Source of the DNA: Halobacteriales archaeon QS_5_70_15 | GTDB lineage: Archaea; Halobacteriota; Halobacteria; Halobacteriales; Haloarculaceae | NCBI GenBank assembly: GCA_003022005.1 | Contig: PXRQ01000108.1 | Location: 12,145 to 44,296, forward strand | Length of the DNA stretch: 32,152 nucleotides | Direction: 5' to 3' | The notes under the pieces: generated by a model | Databases searched by the model: none | The model's input: only the letters and a program-made list of their open reading frames with translations | What the model was told of the DNA's origin: nothing | Position numbers and translations under genes: made by a program | Shown: positions 8,648-15,568 of the stretch, piece by piece | Layout of the letters: each line of letters starts with the position of its first letter | Numbering within the stretch: position 1 is the first letter of the stretch

Positions 8648-9661
8648 CTACAGCCCGACGCCGAGCGTCTCGTCGGTCCTGGCCATCGACTCCTCCCGGT
8701 CCGCGAGCCCGAGCATCGCCCGTATCGCGTCGACGTTCTCCGGGACCACGTCCGACTCCTGGTGGATCGCCTGGAACAGGTAGAGGTCCCGGCCCTCCAT
8801 CGACACCGACTCCGACCAGACGCCGTTCTCGAACAGGTCGCCGCGGCCGCGGCCGAGGTCGTCGGCGTAGTCGAGCAGTTTCCCCGCGCCGTCGATGCCC
8901 ATCCCCGGGCGGATCATGAAGAGTCGGGACTCCTCGGCCAGCAGGTCCCGCACCTCGTCCGCCGTGGGCTCGGATTCGAGGGTGACGTTCACCGAGTGGG
9001 TGTGCATCAGCGTCGCCGGCACCTTCAGCCCGAGCGTATCGATGGAGAGGTCGGGGAAGACCGTCTTCACGTCCGGGCCGTGGTGGCTCGGGAGCGTGAT
9101 CGGGTTCGGGAGGATGTCGTTGATCGGCCCGCGGCCGGACTGTGCCGGATCGCCGCCGCGACGGACGAGCGTCACCCGGGCCTTCTCGACGCCGAACGCC
9201 TCGCGCAGGGGTGCGAGCAGCCGGGAGAGTCCCGTCGTGTTACAGGAGACGACGCGGACGTGCTCGGCGCCGACGGCGTCCTCGTAGTTGCCGCGGGCGT
9301 TGAACGACGCCCCGACGAGGTCGGCGTCCTCGCCGCCCTGGTAGATGGCGGGGGTGTCGTACTCCTCGTAGAGCTCCTTGTTCTCGGCGCCGATGCCGGA
9401 GGGACAGGCATCGACCACGATGTCGGCGCCGTCGACGAGCTCGTCGACGGTTCCCGCGAGGTCGATACCGGCCTCCTCGAACAGGTCGAGACGGTCCTCG
9501 ACGGCCGCGTAGAGGGGATACCCCCGCCGGACGGCCAGTTCCGCCTCGTAGTTGGGGCGGGTCTTGGCGACGCCCGCCAGCTCCATGTCGGGCTGTGCGA
9601 CCACGGCGTCCGCGACCCGGCGGCCGATGGTTCCGTACCCGTTGACGGCGACCCGTGTCAT
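8648..9661 (-). CDS. gapB: Type II (archaeal) glyceraldehyde-3-phosphate dehydrogenase
   Basis: The 337-residue protein carries the N-terminal NAD(P)-binding loop [14 protein letters not shown], the archaeal catalytic segment [13 protein letters not shown] with Cys140, and [21 protein letters not shown], all typical of archaeal type II GAPDH. It interconverts glyceraldehyde-3-phosphate and 1,3-bisphosphoglycerate. In haloarchaea this isozyme is generally tied to gluconeogenesis (known for the family, not shown here). TTATTCTC at 9683-9690 lies 22-29 bases before the ATG at 9661, indicating a leaderless mRNA. A palindromic repeat sits just after its stop codon. Confidence 0.95.
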   Translation of the reverse strand: MTRVAVNGYGTIGRRVADAVVAQPDMELAGVAKTRPNYEAELAVRRGYPLYAAVEDRLDLFEEAGIDLAGTVDELVDGADIVVDACPSGIGAENKELYEEYDTPAIYQGGEDADLVGASFNARGNYEDAVGAEHVRVVSCNTTGLSRLLAPLREAFGVEKARVTLVRRGGDPAQSGRGPINDILPNPITLPSHHGPDVKTVFPDLSIDTLGLKVPATLMHTHSVNVTLESEPTADEVRDLLAEESRLFMIRPGMGIDGAGKLLDYADDLGRGRGDLFENGVWSESVSMEGRDLYLFQAIHQESDVVPENVDAIRAMLGLADREESMARTDETLGVGL

Positions 9662-9682
9662 ATCCGGAACTCCCCGACCCGC

Positions 9683-9690
9683 GAGAATAA
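9683..9690 (-). promoter_or_regulatory. TATA box of gapB
   Basis: TTATTCTC on the minus strand lies 22-29 bases upstream of the gapB ATG within G+C-rich DNA, at the distance expected for leaderless initiation. Confidence 0.5.
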
Positions 9691-9830
9691 CGGTTTGGGT
9701 TCGGACGCCTCGTGTCGACGGTCCACGACGACCGGTCCCGGGCGACCGAACCGGCCGGTGACGCCGCCACCGCGACCGGTGACACCGATGTCAGCGCGAA
9801 CTGAAGTCGCTCGAACGCGTAGAGGAACCG

Positions 9831-10865
9831 ATGACCGACCCGACGCCGACGTCCGGCATCCACCACGTGACGTGTATCGCGGGCGACCCACAGCGGACCC
9901 TCGACTTCTGGGTCGAGGTGCTGGGGCTCCGCCTCGTCAAGCGGTCGATCAACCAGGACGACCCCAGCACCTACCACTTCTTCTTCGCCGACGCGGAGGG
10001 CACGCCGGGGACGAGCATGACGTTCTTCCCCTGGGAGGAGATGTCCCGCGGGAGGGTCGGCTCCGGGCAGGTCTCACGGACCGCGTTCCGGGTCCCGGAG
10101 GGGAGCCTCGATTACTGGGAGGCGCGGTTCGAAGAGTACGGCGTCGACTACGACGAGCGAGTGGAACGGTTCGGCGAAACGGTGCTTCCCTTCCGGGACC
10201 CGGACGGCCTCCCCGTGGAACTCGTCGCGGTGGAGATCACGGAGGAGGACCCGACCGTTCCGTCGACGGAGTTCGTCCCCGACGAGCACGCGATCCGGGG
10301 GTTCCACTCCGTGACGCTCTGGATCGCGGACCCACAGCCAACGACGGATCTGCTCCGAACGATGGGATTCGAGCGCGTGGCGACAGCCACGGACCGTCCG
10401 AGCGGCGACAGCCGCGAGGAGGTCGGCACGGAGCAGGCACAGGGCGACACCCCGGGCGACGAGCGGACCCGGTTCGCCGCGAGCGGTACGGTAGGCCGGT
10501 ACGTCGACGTGCTCCCGACCATCGAGGGCGGGCGACAGGGGCACGGCACCGTCCACCACGTCGCCTTCCGGACCCCGACCGACGAGGACCAGGAGGCGAT
10601 GCGCGAGGCCGTCCGGTCGAGGGGGCTGAACCCCACCCATCAGATCGACCGGCACTGGTTCCGCTCGGTCTACTTCCGGGAGCCCGGGGGCGTGCTGTTC
10701 GAACTCGCCACGAGCGGGCCGGGCTACGCCAGCGACGAACCGCTTGAGGACCTCGGCGGGCGGCTCGTCCTCCCCGGGAAGTTCGAGGACCGTCGCGAGG
10801 AGCTCGAGGCCGGGCTGGCGGACGTGACGGTCCCGCGGGCCGAACGAGCCGAGGCCGACGACTGA
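9831..10865 (+). CDS. Two-domain VOC protein (ring-cleaving dioxygenase / MhqO-like)
   Basis: The 344-residue protein contains two vicinal-oxygen-chelate modules. The first begins IHHVTCIAGDPQRTLDFWVEVLGLRLVK and carries the N-terminal metal histidine. The second contains VHHVAFRT and ends FREPGGVLFELAT with the C-terminal metal glutamate. This His/His/Glu layout matches extradiol ring-cleaving dioxygenase-like proteins of the MhqO/LinE type, which act on quinones or aromatics. The actual substrate is unknown. A charged, probably loopy insert (about residues 185-215) lies inside the second half. The stop codon TGA overlaps the first bases of the palindromic repeat that follows. Confidence 0.85.
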   Translation: MTDPTPTSGIHHVTCIAGDPQRTLDFWVEVLGLRLVKRSINQDDPSTYHFFFADAEGTPGTSMTFFPWEEMSRGRVGSGQVSRTAFRVPEGSLDYWEARFEEYGVDYDERVERFGETVLPFRDPDGLPVELVAVEITEEDPTVPSTEFVPDEHAIRGFHSVTLWIADPQPTTDLLRTMGFERVATATDRPSGDSREEVGTEQAQGDTPGDERTRFAASGTVGRYVDVLPTIEGGRQGHGTVHHVAFRTPTDEDQEAMREAVRSRGLNPTHQIDRHWFRSVYFREPGGVLFELATSGPGYASDEPLEDLGGRLVLPGKFEDRREELEAGLADVTVPRAERAEADD

Positions 10866-10944
10866 TACGGTCGTGCGTCGTCTTTTACCGTCGATACCCG
10901 ACTCTGTCCGGGTTATCGCCGGTACATTGTTCACGACCGTATGA
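10864..10944 (+). repeat. Palindromic intergenic repeat, copy 2
   Basis: This 81-base element starts GATACGGTCGTGCGT and ends CACGACCGTATGA. The arms ATACGGTCGTG and CACGACCGTAT are perfect 11-base inverted repeats. Inside, TACCGTCGATACCCG can pair with CGGGTTATCGCCGGTA. Its first two bases complete the TGA stop of the VOC gene, and its right end carries another TGA. Confidence 0.88.
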
Positions 10945-11014
10945 GATCGGCTCCCGGCTCGCGTCGGAGGCTCGGTACGCCCGCGTGCCGATACCGACCG
11001 ACGACGACAAGACC

Positions 11015-11020
11015 TAATTC
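11015..11020 (+). promoter_or_regulatory. TATA-like box of second M29 gene
   Basis: TAATTC lies 23-28 bases before the ATG at 11043. This supports that ATG over an in-frame ATG at 10941, which would start inside the palindromic repeat. Confidence 0.4.
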
Positions 11021-11042
11021 GACGACGATCCCAGTCACGAGC

Positions 11043-12008
11043 ATGGCCGACGAGGATCCTCTGAGCGCGCCCGCGGAGACGGCCGTCCGGCAGTGTCTCG
11101 GTCTCGACCCCGACGAGTCGTTCGTCGTCGTGACCGACGAGAAGCGCGAGGCGATCGGCGAGGCGCTCTACGACGCCGGCGCCGCGGCGACCGAGGACGC
11201 CACGCTCGTCCGGTACCTGCCGGGCGACCAGCACGGCGAGGAGCCTCCCGCTCCCGTTGGAGCGGCGCTCGGCGCGTCCGACGCGTTCCTCGCGCCGACG
11301 ACGAAGAGCCTGAGCCACACCCGCGCCCGCTCGGACGCGAGCGAGTCCGGCGCCCGCGGTGCTACGCTCCCGGGGATCACCGAGGAGGTGTTCGTCACCG
11401 GGCTGGACGCCGACTACGACGCCATCGCGGCCGAGTGCGAGGCGATGCTCGAGCGGGTCGCCGACGCCGAGGAGGTGCGCGTGACCTCCCCCGAGGGCAC
11501 CGACATCGCGTTCGAGCCTGGCGACCGCGACTGGCGGGACGACACCGGTATCGTCCACGAGCCGGGCGACTTCTCGAACCTCCCCGCGGGCGAGGTGTTC
11601 GTCAGTCCGGAGACCGCGAACGGCACCTACGTCGTCGACGGGACCATCTCCCCCCACGGCCTCCTCGACCCCGGACAGTCCGTCGAGATAACGGTCGAGA
11701 ACGGCTACGTCACCGAAATATCCGATTCCGGACTCCGCGAACTGGTCGAGAACGCCGCCGAGGAGGCAGGCGAGGACGCCTACAACCTCGCGGAGCTCGG
11801 CATCGGGACCAACACCGCCGTCACGGATCTCGCGGGCTCGATCCTGCTCGACGAGAAGGCCGGAGGGACCGTCCACGTCGCGATCGGCGACGACGCCGGC
11901 ATCGGCGGCGACACCGACGCCCCCATCCACGAGGACGGCGTCATCCGGAACCCGACGGTGTACGCGGATGGAGAGCTCGTAGAGCTCCCGTCAGTCGAAC
12001 GGCGGTAG
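11043..12008 (+). CDS. M29-family aminopeptidase-like protein, one active-site residue replaced
   Basis: The 321-residue protein aligns by motif with the M29 aminopeptidase encoded at 5294-6397. It has Glu184 (LPAGEVF), Glu251 (ELGIGTN), His278 (TVHVAIG), His296 and Asp298 (PIHED). The tyrosine expected seven residues after the first histidine is absent: that position is Ala285 in GDDAGIGG. The N-terminal domain is also shorter and acidic. The metal ligands are therefore kept while the residue thought to help catalysis is lost. It may be a distinct archaeal subfamily with altered specificity or a non-peptidase. The ATG at 11043 is preferred because of the upstream TATA-like box. Confidence 0.8.
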   Translation: MADEDPLSAPAETAVRQCLGLDPDESFVVVTDEKREAIGEALYDAGAAATEDATLVRYLPGDQHGEEPPAPVGAALGASDAFLAPTTKSLSHTRARSDASESGARGATLPGITEEVFVTGLDADYDAIAAECEAMLERVADAEEVRVTSPEGTDIAFEPGDRDWRDDTGIVHEPGDFSNLPAGEVFVSPETANGTYVVDGTISPHGLLDPGQSVEITVENGYVTEISDSGLRELVENAAEEAGEDAYNLAELGIGTNTAVTDLAGSILLDEKAGGTVHVAIGDDAGIGGDTDAPIHEDGVIRNPTVYADGELVELPSVERR

Positions 12009-12096
12009 CCGTGAGACGGGTCGGAAGTGGAGCTCCCCGTCGTCGAGCGAGCGTAGCCCGCGAGGCCGACCGTTCCAGCGCGCACGGAGCCACGTG

Positions 12097-12102
12097 CTTT
12101 TA
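12097..12102 (+). promoter_or_regulatory. TATA-like box of the zinc-finger/pimT1 unit
   Basis: CTTTTA lies 25-30 bases before the ATG at 12127. This supports 12127 over the in-frame ATG at 12094, which would lie inside the promoter. Confidence 0.45.
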
Positions 12103-12126
12103 CGTACTGACCGGATACTCCGGGGT

Positions 12127-12783
12127 ATGAGCGAGCCCACGGAGCGCGTCGCGACGGCCTGTCCGGCCTGTTCGCCGGAGGCCCCGACCGCCCACGAGCT
12201 GCTGAAGCCGGGCGGTCGGGCGACGGTCCGGTGTAGCGACTGCGGCCACGTCCACAAGACCGAGATCGAGCGCGAGCGCACGGTCGAGCGACGGGTCATC
12301 GTCTCCCAGGACGGCGACTCGTTCGAGGCGTACGGGGGGATGCCCCCCGACGAGCGGGTCGTCGCCGGCGAGGAGTTCCTCCTCGAGACCGACGAGGCCA
12401 TCTTCAGCGTCCGGGTGACGGATCTCGAACTCGTCGACGGCGGCCGGTCCAAGGCCGCCGACGCCGAGGAGGTAAAGACCGTCTGGACGCGGGCGGTCGG
12501 GAACGTCCCGGTGAACCTCACGCTCCACGCCGGGGACGACCGGCAGGACGGCTCGCGGAGCCTGAAGATCCGGGTGCCGGGCGACGAGGCGTTCGTCGTC
12601 GGCGGGACCCACGAGTACGGCGAGGAGTCGTTCACCGTCGAGAGCGTCATCGTCCGCGAGACGGCCCTCGGGGACTACCCGTTCGAACACCTGAAACACG
12701 ACGGGGACCGGGTGCTCGCCAAGGACGTCAAGCGGCTGTACGCCCGCGACGAGAACGCGACGACCGCGTGGTCGGCCTGGTAG
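12127..12783 (+). CDS. HVO_0476-type zinc-finger protein
   Basis: The 218-residue protein opens with a zinc ribbon, CPACSPEAPTAHELL followed by RCSDCGHVHK, giving two Cys pairs (CPAC and CSDC). A beta-rich, OB-like domain follows, ending in VLAKDVKRLYARDE. It resembles a haloarchaeal family named after Haloferax HVO_0476, whose function is not established to my knowledge. A DNA- or RNA-binding role is only a guess from the ribbon. It is followed four bases later by pimT1, so the two are probably co-transcribed. As I recall, the pairing with isoaspartyl methyltransferase genes is also seen in Haloferax. Confidence 0.8.
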   Translation: MSEPTERVATACPACSPEAPTAHELLKPGGRATVRCSDCGHVHKTEIERERTVERRVIVSQDGDSFEAYGGMPPDERVVAGEEFLLETDEAIFSVRVTDLELVDGGRSKAADAEEVKTVWTRAVGNVPVNLTLHAGDDRQDGSRSLKIRVPGDEAFVVGGTHEYGEESFTVESVIVRETALGDYPFEHLKHDGDRVLAKDVKRLYARDENATTAWSAW

Positions 12784-12787
12784 GGCG

Positions 12788-13438
12788 ATGGCGCCGAACC
12801 GGGACACCGACTGGGCGGCGCGGCGCGAGCGGATGGTCGACCGCCTGGTCGACCGGGGACGGATCGAGCGGGAGTCGACCGAGCGCGCGCTCCGCGAGGT
12901 GCCGCGCCACGAGTTCGTCCCCGAGCCGCGGCGCGGCGCCGCCTACGAGGACCGCCCGCTCCCGATCGGCGAGGGGCAGACAATCTCCGCGCCGCATATG
13001 GTCGGTGTGATGTGCGACCGGCTCGCGCTCGAGACCGGCGAGCGTATCCTCGAAGTGGGGACGGGATGTGGCTACCACGCCGCCGTCACCGCCGAGATCG
13101 TCGGGCCCGGTAACGTCTACACCGTCGAGTACCACGAGGACCTGGCTCGCGAGGCCGAGGTCAGGCTCGATCGGCTCGGCTACGACGTCCACGTTCGCGC
13201 GGGCGATGGCCGCGAGGGCTGGCCCGAGGCGGCGCCGTTCGACGCGGCGTACCTCACCTGTGCCGCGCCGGAGTTCCCGCGGAAGGTCGTCGAGCAGGTC
13301 CGCCCCGGCGGGCGACTGCTCGCGCCGATGGGCCGGAACCGGCAGACGCTGGTCTCGGCGTGGAAGCGGGCCGACGGCTCGCTCGACCGCGAGGAACACG
13401 GCGCCGTCCGGTTCGTCCCGCTGCTCGGCGACGGCTGA
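12788..13438 (+). CDS. pimT1: Protein-L-isoaspartate O-methyltransferase
   Basis: The 216-residue methyltransferase has all the family landmarks: the N-terminal helical part with VPRHEFVP, the substrate loop GQTISAPHMV, the SAM-binding motif I LEVGTGCGYHAAV, acidic motif II (YTVEYHEDLA), AGDG, and YLTCAAPEFP. It methylates isoaspartyl residues in damaged proteins to start their repair, in the cytoplasm. Length matches Pcm enzymes. It lies four bases after the zinc-finger gene and probably shares its transcript. The TGA stop merges with a palindromic repeat (13437-13520). Confidence 0.92.
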   Translation: MAPNRDTDWAARRERMVDRLVDRGRIERESTERALREVPRHEFVPEPRRGAAYEDRPLPIGEGQTISAPHMVGVMCDRLALETGERILEVGTGCGYHAAVTAEIVGPGNVYTVEYHEDLAREAEVRLDRLGYDVHVRAGDGREGWPEAAPFDAAYLTCAAPEFPRKVVEQVRPGGRLLAPMGRNRQTLVSAWKRADGSLDREEHGAVRFVPLLGDG

Positions 13439-13520
13439 TACGGTCGTGCGTAACGATTTGCCGTCGATCACCCGGGCTGGATCGATTATCGCCCGTAAAG
13501 GACTACGCACGACCGTATGA
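13437..13520 (+). repeat. Palindromic intergenic repeat, copy 3
   Basis: This 84-base element starts GATACGGTCGTGCGT and ends ACGCACGACCGTATGA. The outer arms ATACGGTCGTGCGTA and TACGCACGACCGTAT are perfect 15-base inverted repeats, the best of the three copies. The inner words CCGTCGAT and TTATCGCCCGTA match copy 2. The pimT1 stop codon TGA overlaps its first two bases, exactly as with the VOC gene and copy 2. Confidence 0.88.
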
Positions 13521-13609
13521 ACGCCCCCGCCTCCGGCCGACGGCACGAGCGGGACGACAGCCCCGGTCGACTCCCGAATCATTTTGCCGCTATACGGGTA
13601 TCCTCGCCC

Positions 13610-14083
13610 GTGTACGAGGACGTCCTCGTTCCCACGGACGGCCGGGGCGGGATGGAGCGGGTCACCGACTAGGCCCTCGCTCTCTCCGAGCTGTGTGGAG
13701 CCACGGTCCACGTCCTGTACGTCGTCGACGAAGCGGCCTACGCCTCGGTTCCCGACGACGCCCGGGAGCGGGTCCGGGACGCCCCATAGGGCGACGGGGA
13801 GAGCGCGGCGAAGGCGGTTTCGGAGCGGGCGCTCGAACGGGGGCTCGACGTCAACCGCGAGATCCGGTGGGGGGACCCCGCCGTGGCGACCGTCGCCTAC
13901 GCGGTCGAGAACGACGTCGACCTGGTCGTGATGGGCACGCGCGGGAAGACCGGGTTCGAGCGGTACCTGCTGGGTAGCGTCGCCGAGAAGGTCGTGCGAG
14001 TCTCGCCGGTCCCCGTCGTCACCGTTCACGCGGGCGACCGCGAGGAACTGCGGCGGGAGATCGAGGGCCTGATCGGTCCGTAG
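13610..14083 (+). pseudogene. Universal stress protein (UspA family) with two in-frame TAG codons
   Basis: Reading from GTG 13610, the frame encodes a complete UspA-type protein of 157 codons: VYEDVLVPTDG at the N-terminus, HVLYVVDEAAYASVP, the C-terminal ATP-binding pattern [15 protein letters not shown], and [12 protein letters not shown] codons interrupt it at 13670-13672 (codon 21) and 13787-13789 (codon 60), while the frame, length and all motifs are otherwise intact. Several neighbouring genes end normally in TAG, so the codon is a stop here, and I call this a recent nonsense pseudogene or sequencing error. An ATG at 13883 could start only a 66-residue C-terminal piece that keeps the nucleotide loop. 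TATA-like ATTTTG lies near 13581. Confidence 0.8.
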
Positions 14084-14178
14084 ACCGACCGCTCCACCCG
14101 CCCCTGTGACCTCGGGGAACAGGGAGCAGTCGAGCCGGAGGAGACGGGAACGCCGGCGTCCCGCGCTATTGAAGAGCC

Positions 14179-14194
14179 TCCGGACCTCAGTCCG
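14179..14194 (+). promoter_or_regulatory. Short inverted repeat just before pimT2
   Basis: CCGGAC-CTCA-GTCCGG is a perfect 6-base stem with a 4-base loop ending three bases before the ATG at 14198. It lies between a TATA-like GCTATTGA (about 14165) and the start codon. It could be an operator covering the transcription start. It could also form a hairpin if the mRNA has a leader. Confidence 0.4.
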
Positions 14195-14197
14195 GGT

Positions 14198-15523
14198 ATG
14201 GAGCCGGCGGTGCTGCGGGACGACATGGTCGACAGCCTCGAACACGAGGCAAAGCGGTGCGTCCGCTCGGAGGCGGTGAGCGTGGCGATGCGGACCGTCC
14301 CGCGGGAGGCGTTCGTCGCCGAGGAGTACGCCTACGCCGACCGGTCCTCCGAACGTCACGGCACCCGCGTCCTCGCCCCGAGCACCGCCGCTCGCCTCCT
14401 CGAGGCGCTCGACCTCGCCCCGGGGGGGAACGTCCTCGTGGTCGGCGCCGGCGTGGGGTACACCGCCGCCGTCTGTGCCGAGATCGCCGGCGCCGAGAAC
14501 GTCCAGGCCGTCGACATCTCCCGCCGGATCACCTGCGACGCGCGGTCGAACCTGGAGCGGGCGGGCTACGGCGGCGTCCTCGTCGACTGCCGGGACGGGG
14601 CGGGCGGGCTCCCGGAGTACGCCCCCTACGACCGGATCCTCCTCGAGGCGGCCGCCATCGAGCCGCCGCGACGTCTCGTCTCGCAATTGGCCGAGGGCGG
14701 CCGGCTCGTCCTCCCGCTCGGCGGCGGCGAGCAGACGCTGGCGGCCGTCGAACCCGACCCCGACGGGGACGGGGAGTACGCCGTCGCCGAGCGCTACGGG
14801 ACGGTCGCGTTCGCCCCGATGCTGCTCGAGGGCGAGCAGGCGGACACCGTCGAGCGCAACCGAACCCGGCGCGAGGACCGCGAGCTCGCCCGTCGGGCCG
14901 CCGAGCTAGGGCCCCCCTACTTTCCCCTTTCCAGTCCCGGTCCGTCCTGCTCGTTCTCCCGTTCCCCTGCTCTCCCGCCCCGTTCCGTCGCGCCGTGCGC
15001 CGTCCCGTACGGTCGGGGATCCTCGGGCCCCGGTTCCGTCCCCCTATGGGTCCCGGACCACCAGCACGGCCGTGTTCTCCCGCCGGTCGACGAACCGGCT
15101 CCCCGCGGGCGGTTTCACCTCGAATGTGACCGTCCCGTCGGGCTGGTTCGGTCCCAGCCGCGGATCGAGCGAGAGCGTCGCCATCCCCGAGCCGTTGGTC
15201 CGGGCGACGGTCACCCCGTCGAGCCGGGCGGAGCCCCCCTCGGCGAGCACCGTCGCGTTCGAGACGCCATCGCCGTCCGGCCCGACGACCCGGACCGTCA
15301 CGTCCTGCTGGCCCGGCCCGGTCACCTCCGGCATCGGCCGGACGTCCAGTTCGGCCACCGCCAGCCCCGACAGCCCGGAGAGCATGTTCAGCATCACGCT
15401 CAACCCCGCCACCCCGACGACGAGGGCGATGACGAGCCTGACCGGCAGTCCCTCGATACCCCGTTCGTCGCCCGCGAACCCCTCTACCTGCACGGGAGCC
15501 GGTGGTCCCGTCCTCACAGTTGA
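14198..15523 (+). CDS. pimT2: Second protein-L-isoaspartate methyltransferase-like protein, abnormal C-terminus
   Basis: Residues 1 to about 236 form a Pcm-like methyltransferase: VPREAFVAEEYAYADR, SAM motif NVLVVGAGVGYTAAV, DISRRIT, VDCRDGAGG and RRLVSQLAEGGRLVLPLG. The substrate loop reads HGTRVLAPSTA rather than GQTIS, so specificity may differ from pimT1. After DRELARRAAE (about 14906) the frame runs on for 200 Pro/Arg-rich residues that overlap the convergent gene at 15044-15517 and look like antisense translation. Removing one base in GAGCTAG near 14906 would give a stop at once. The natural end is therefore probably near 14909, and the long frame results from a small indel or error. 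Confidence 0.7.
   Translation: MEPAVLRDDMVDSLEHEAKRCVRSEAVSVAMRTVPREAFVAEEYAYADRSSERHGTRVLAPSTAARLLEALDLAPGGNVLVVGAGVGYTAAVCAEIAGAENVQAVDISRRITCDARSNLERAGYGGVLVDCRDGAGGLPEYAPYDRILLEAAAIEPPRRLVSQLAEGGRLVLPLGGGEQTLAAVEPDPDGDGEYAVAERYGTVAFAPMLLEGEQADTVERNRTRREDRELARRAAELGPPYFPLSSPGPSCSFSRSPALPPRSVAPCAVPYGRGSSGPGSVPLWVPDHQHGRVLPPVDEPAPRGRFHLECDRPVGLVRSQPRIERERRHPRAVGPGDGHPVEPGGAPLGEHRRVRDAIAVRPDDPDRHVLLARPGHLRHRPDVQFGHRQPRQPGEHVQHHAQPRHPDDEGDDEPDRQSLDTPFVAREPLYLHGSRWSRPHS
15044..15517 (-). CDS. Small membrane-anchored haloarchaeal protein (pilin-like N-terminus)
   Basis: From GTG 15517 the product is 157 residues. A short charged N-terminus, FAGDERGIEGLPVR, leads into one hydrophobic segment, LVIALVVGVAGLSVMLNMLS. 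An exported beta-rich domain follows, with VTVRVVGPDGDGVSNATVLAEGG and GMATLSL, like Ig or carboxypeptidase-regulatory domains. The layout of an N-terminal anchor with an extracellular beta domain resembles archaeal type IV pilin-like proteins, but I cannot name the family with certainty. It is divergent from the HerA-like ATPase gene, with an inverted repeat between them. GTG 15493 is a possible later start. Confidence 0.65.
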   Translation of the reverse strand: MRTGPPAPVQVEGFAGDERGIEGLPVRLVIALVVGVAGLSVMLNMLSGLSGLAVAELDVRPMPEVTGPGQQDVTVRVVGPDGDGVSNATVLAEGGSARLDGVTVARTNGSGMATLSLDPRLGPNQPDGTVTFEVKPPAGSRFVDRRENTAVLVVRDP

Positions 15524-15543
15524 ACCCTCGTCCGGAGGTTCAA
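15520..15543. promoter_or_regulatory. Inverted repeat in the divergent promoter region
   Basis: TTGAACC (15520-15526) and GGTTCAA (15537-15543) form a perfect 7-base dyad centred between two divergent genes that start at 15517 (-) and 15569 (+). It covers the region from just upstream of the minus-strand start to its expected TATA position, so it is a candidate operator or a shared promoter element. Confidence 0.45.
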
Positions 15544-15568
15544 GTGGGATCGGGCGACCACCCGCCCC

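Noticed and set aside
10074..11930. Minus-strand frame of 618 codons
   Set aside because: It is antisense to the VOC and second M29 genes, both of which show clear catalytic motifs.
13610..14083. TAG as pyrrolysine or another amino acid
   Set aside because: TAG is used as the terminal stop of several intact neighbouring genes, and universal stress proteins are not known pyrrolysine proteins; kept only as an item to check.
12728..14686. Minus-strand frame of 652 codons across pimT1, the stress-protein gene and pimT2
   Set aside because: It runs antisense to three recognisable genes and has no motifs itself.
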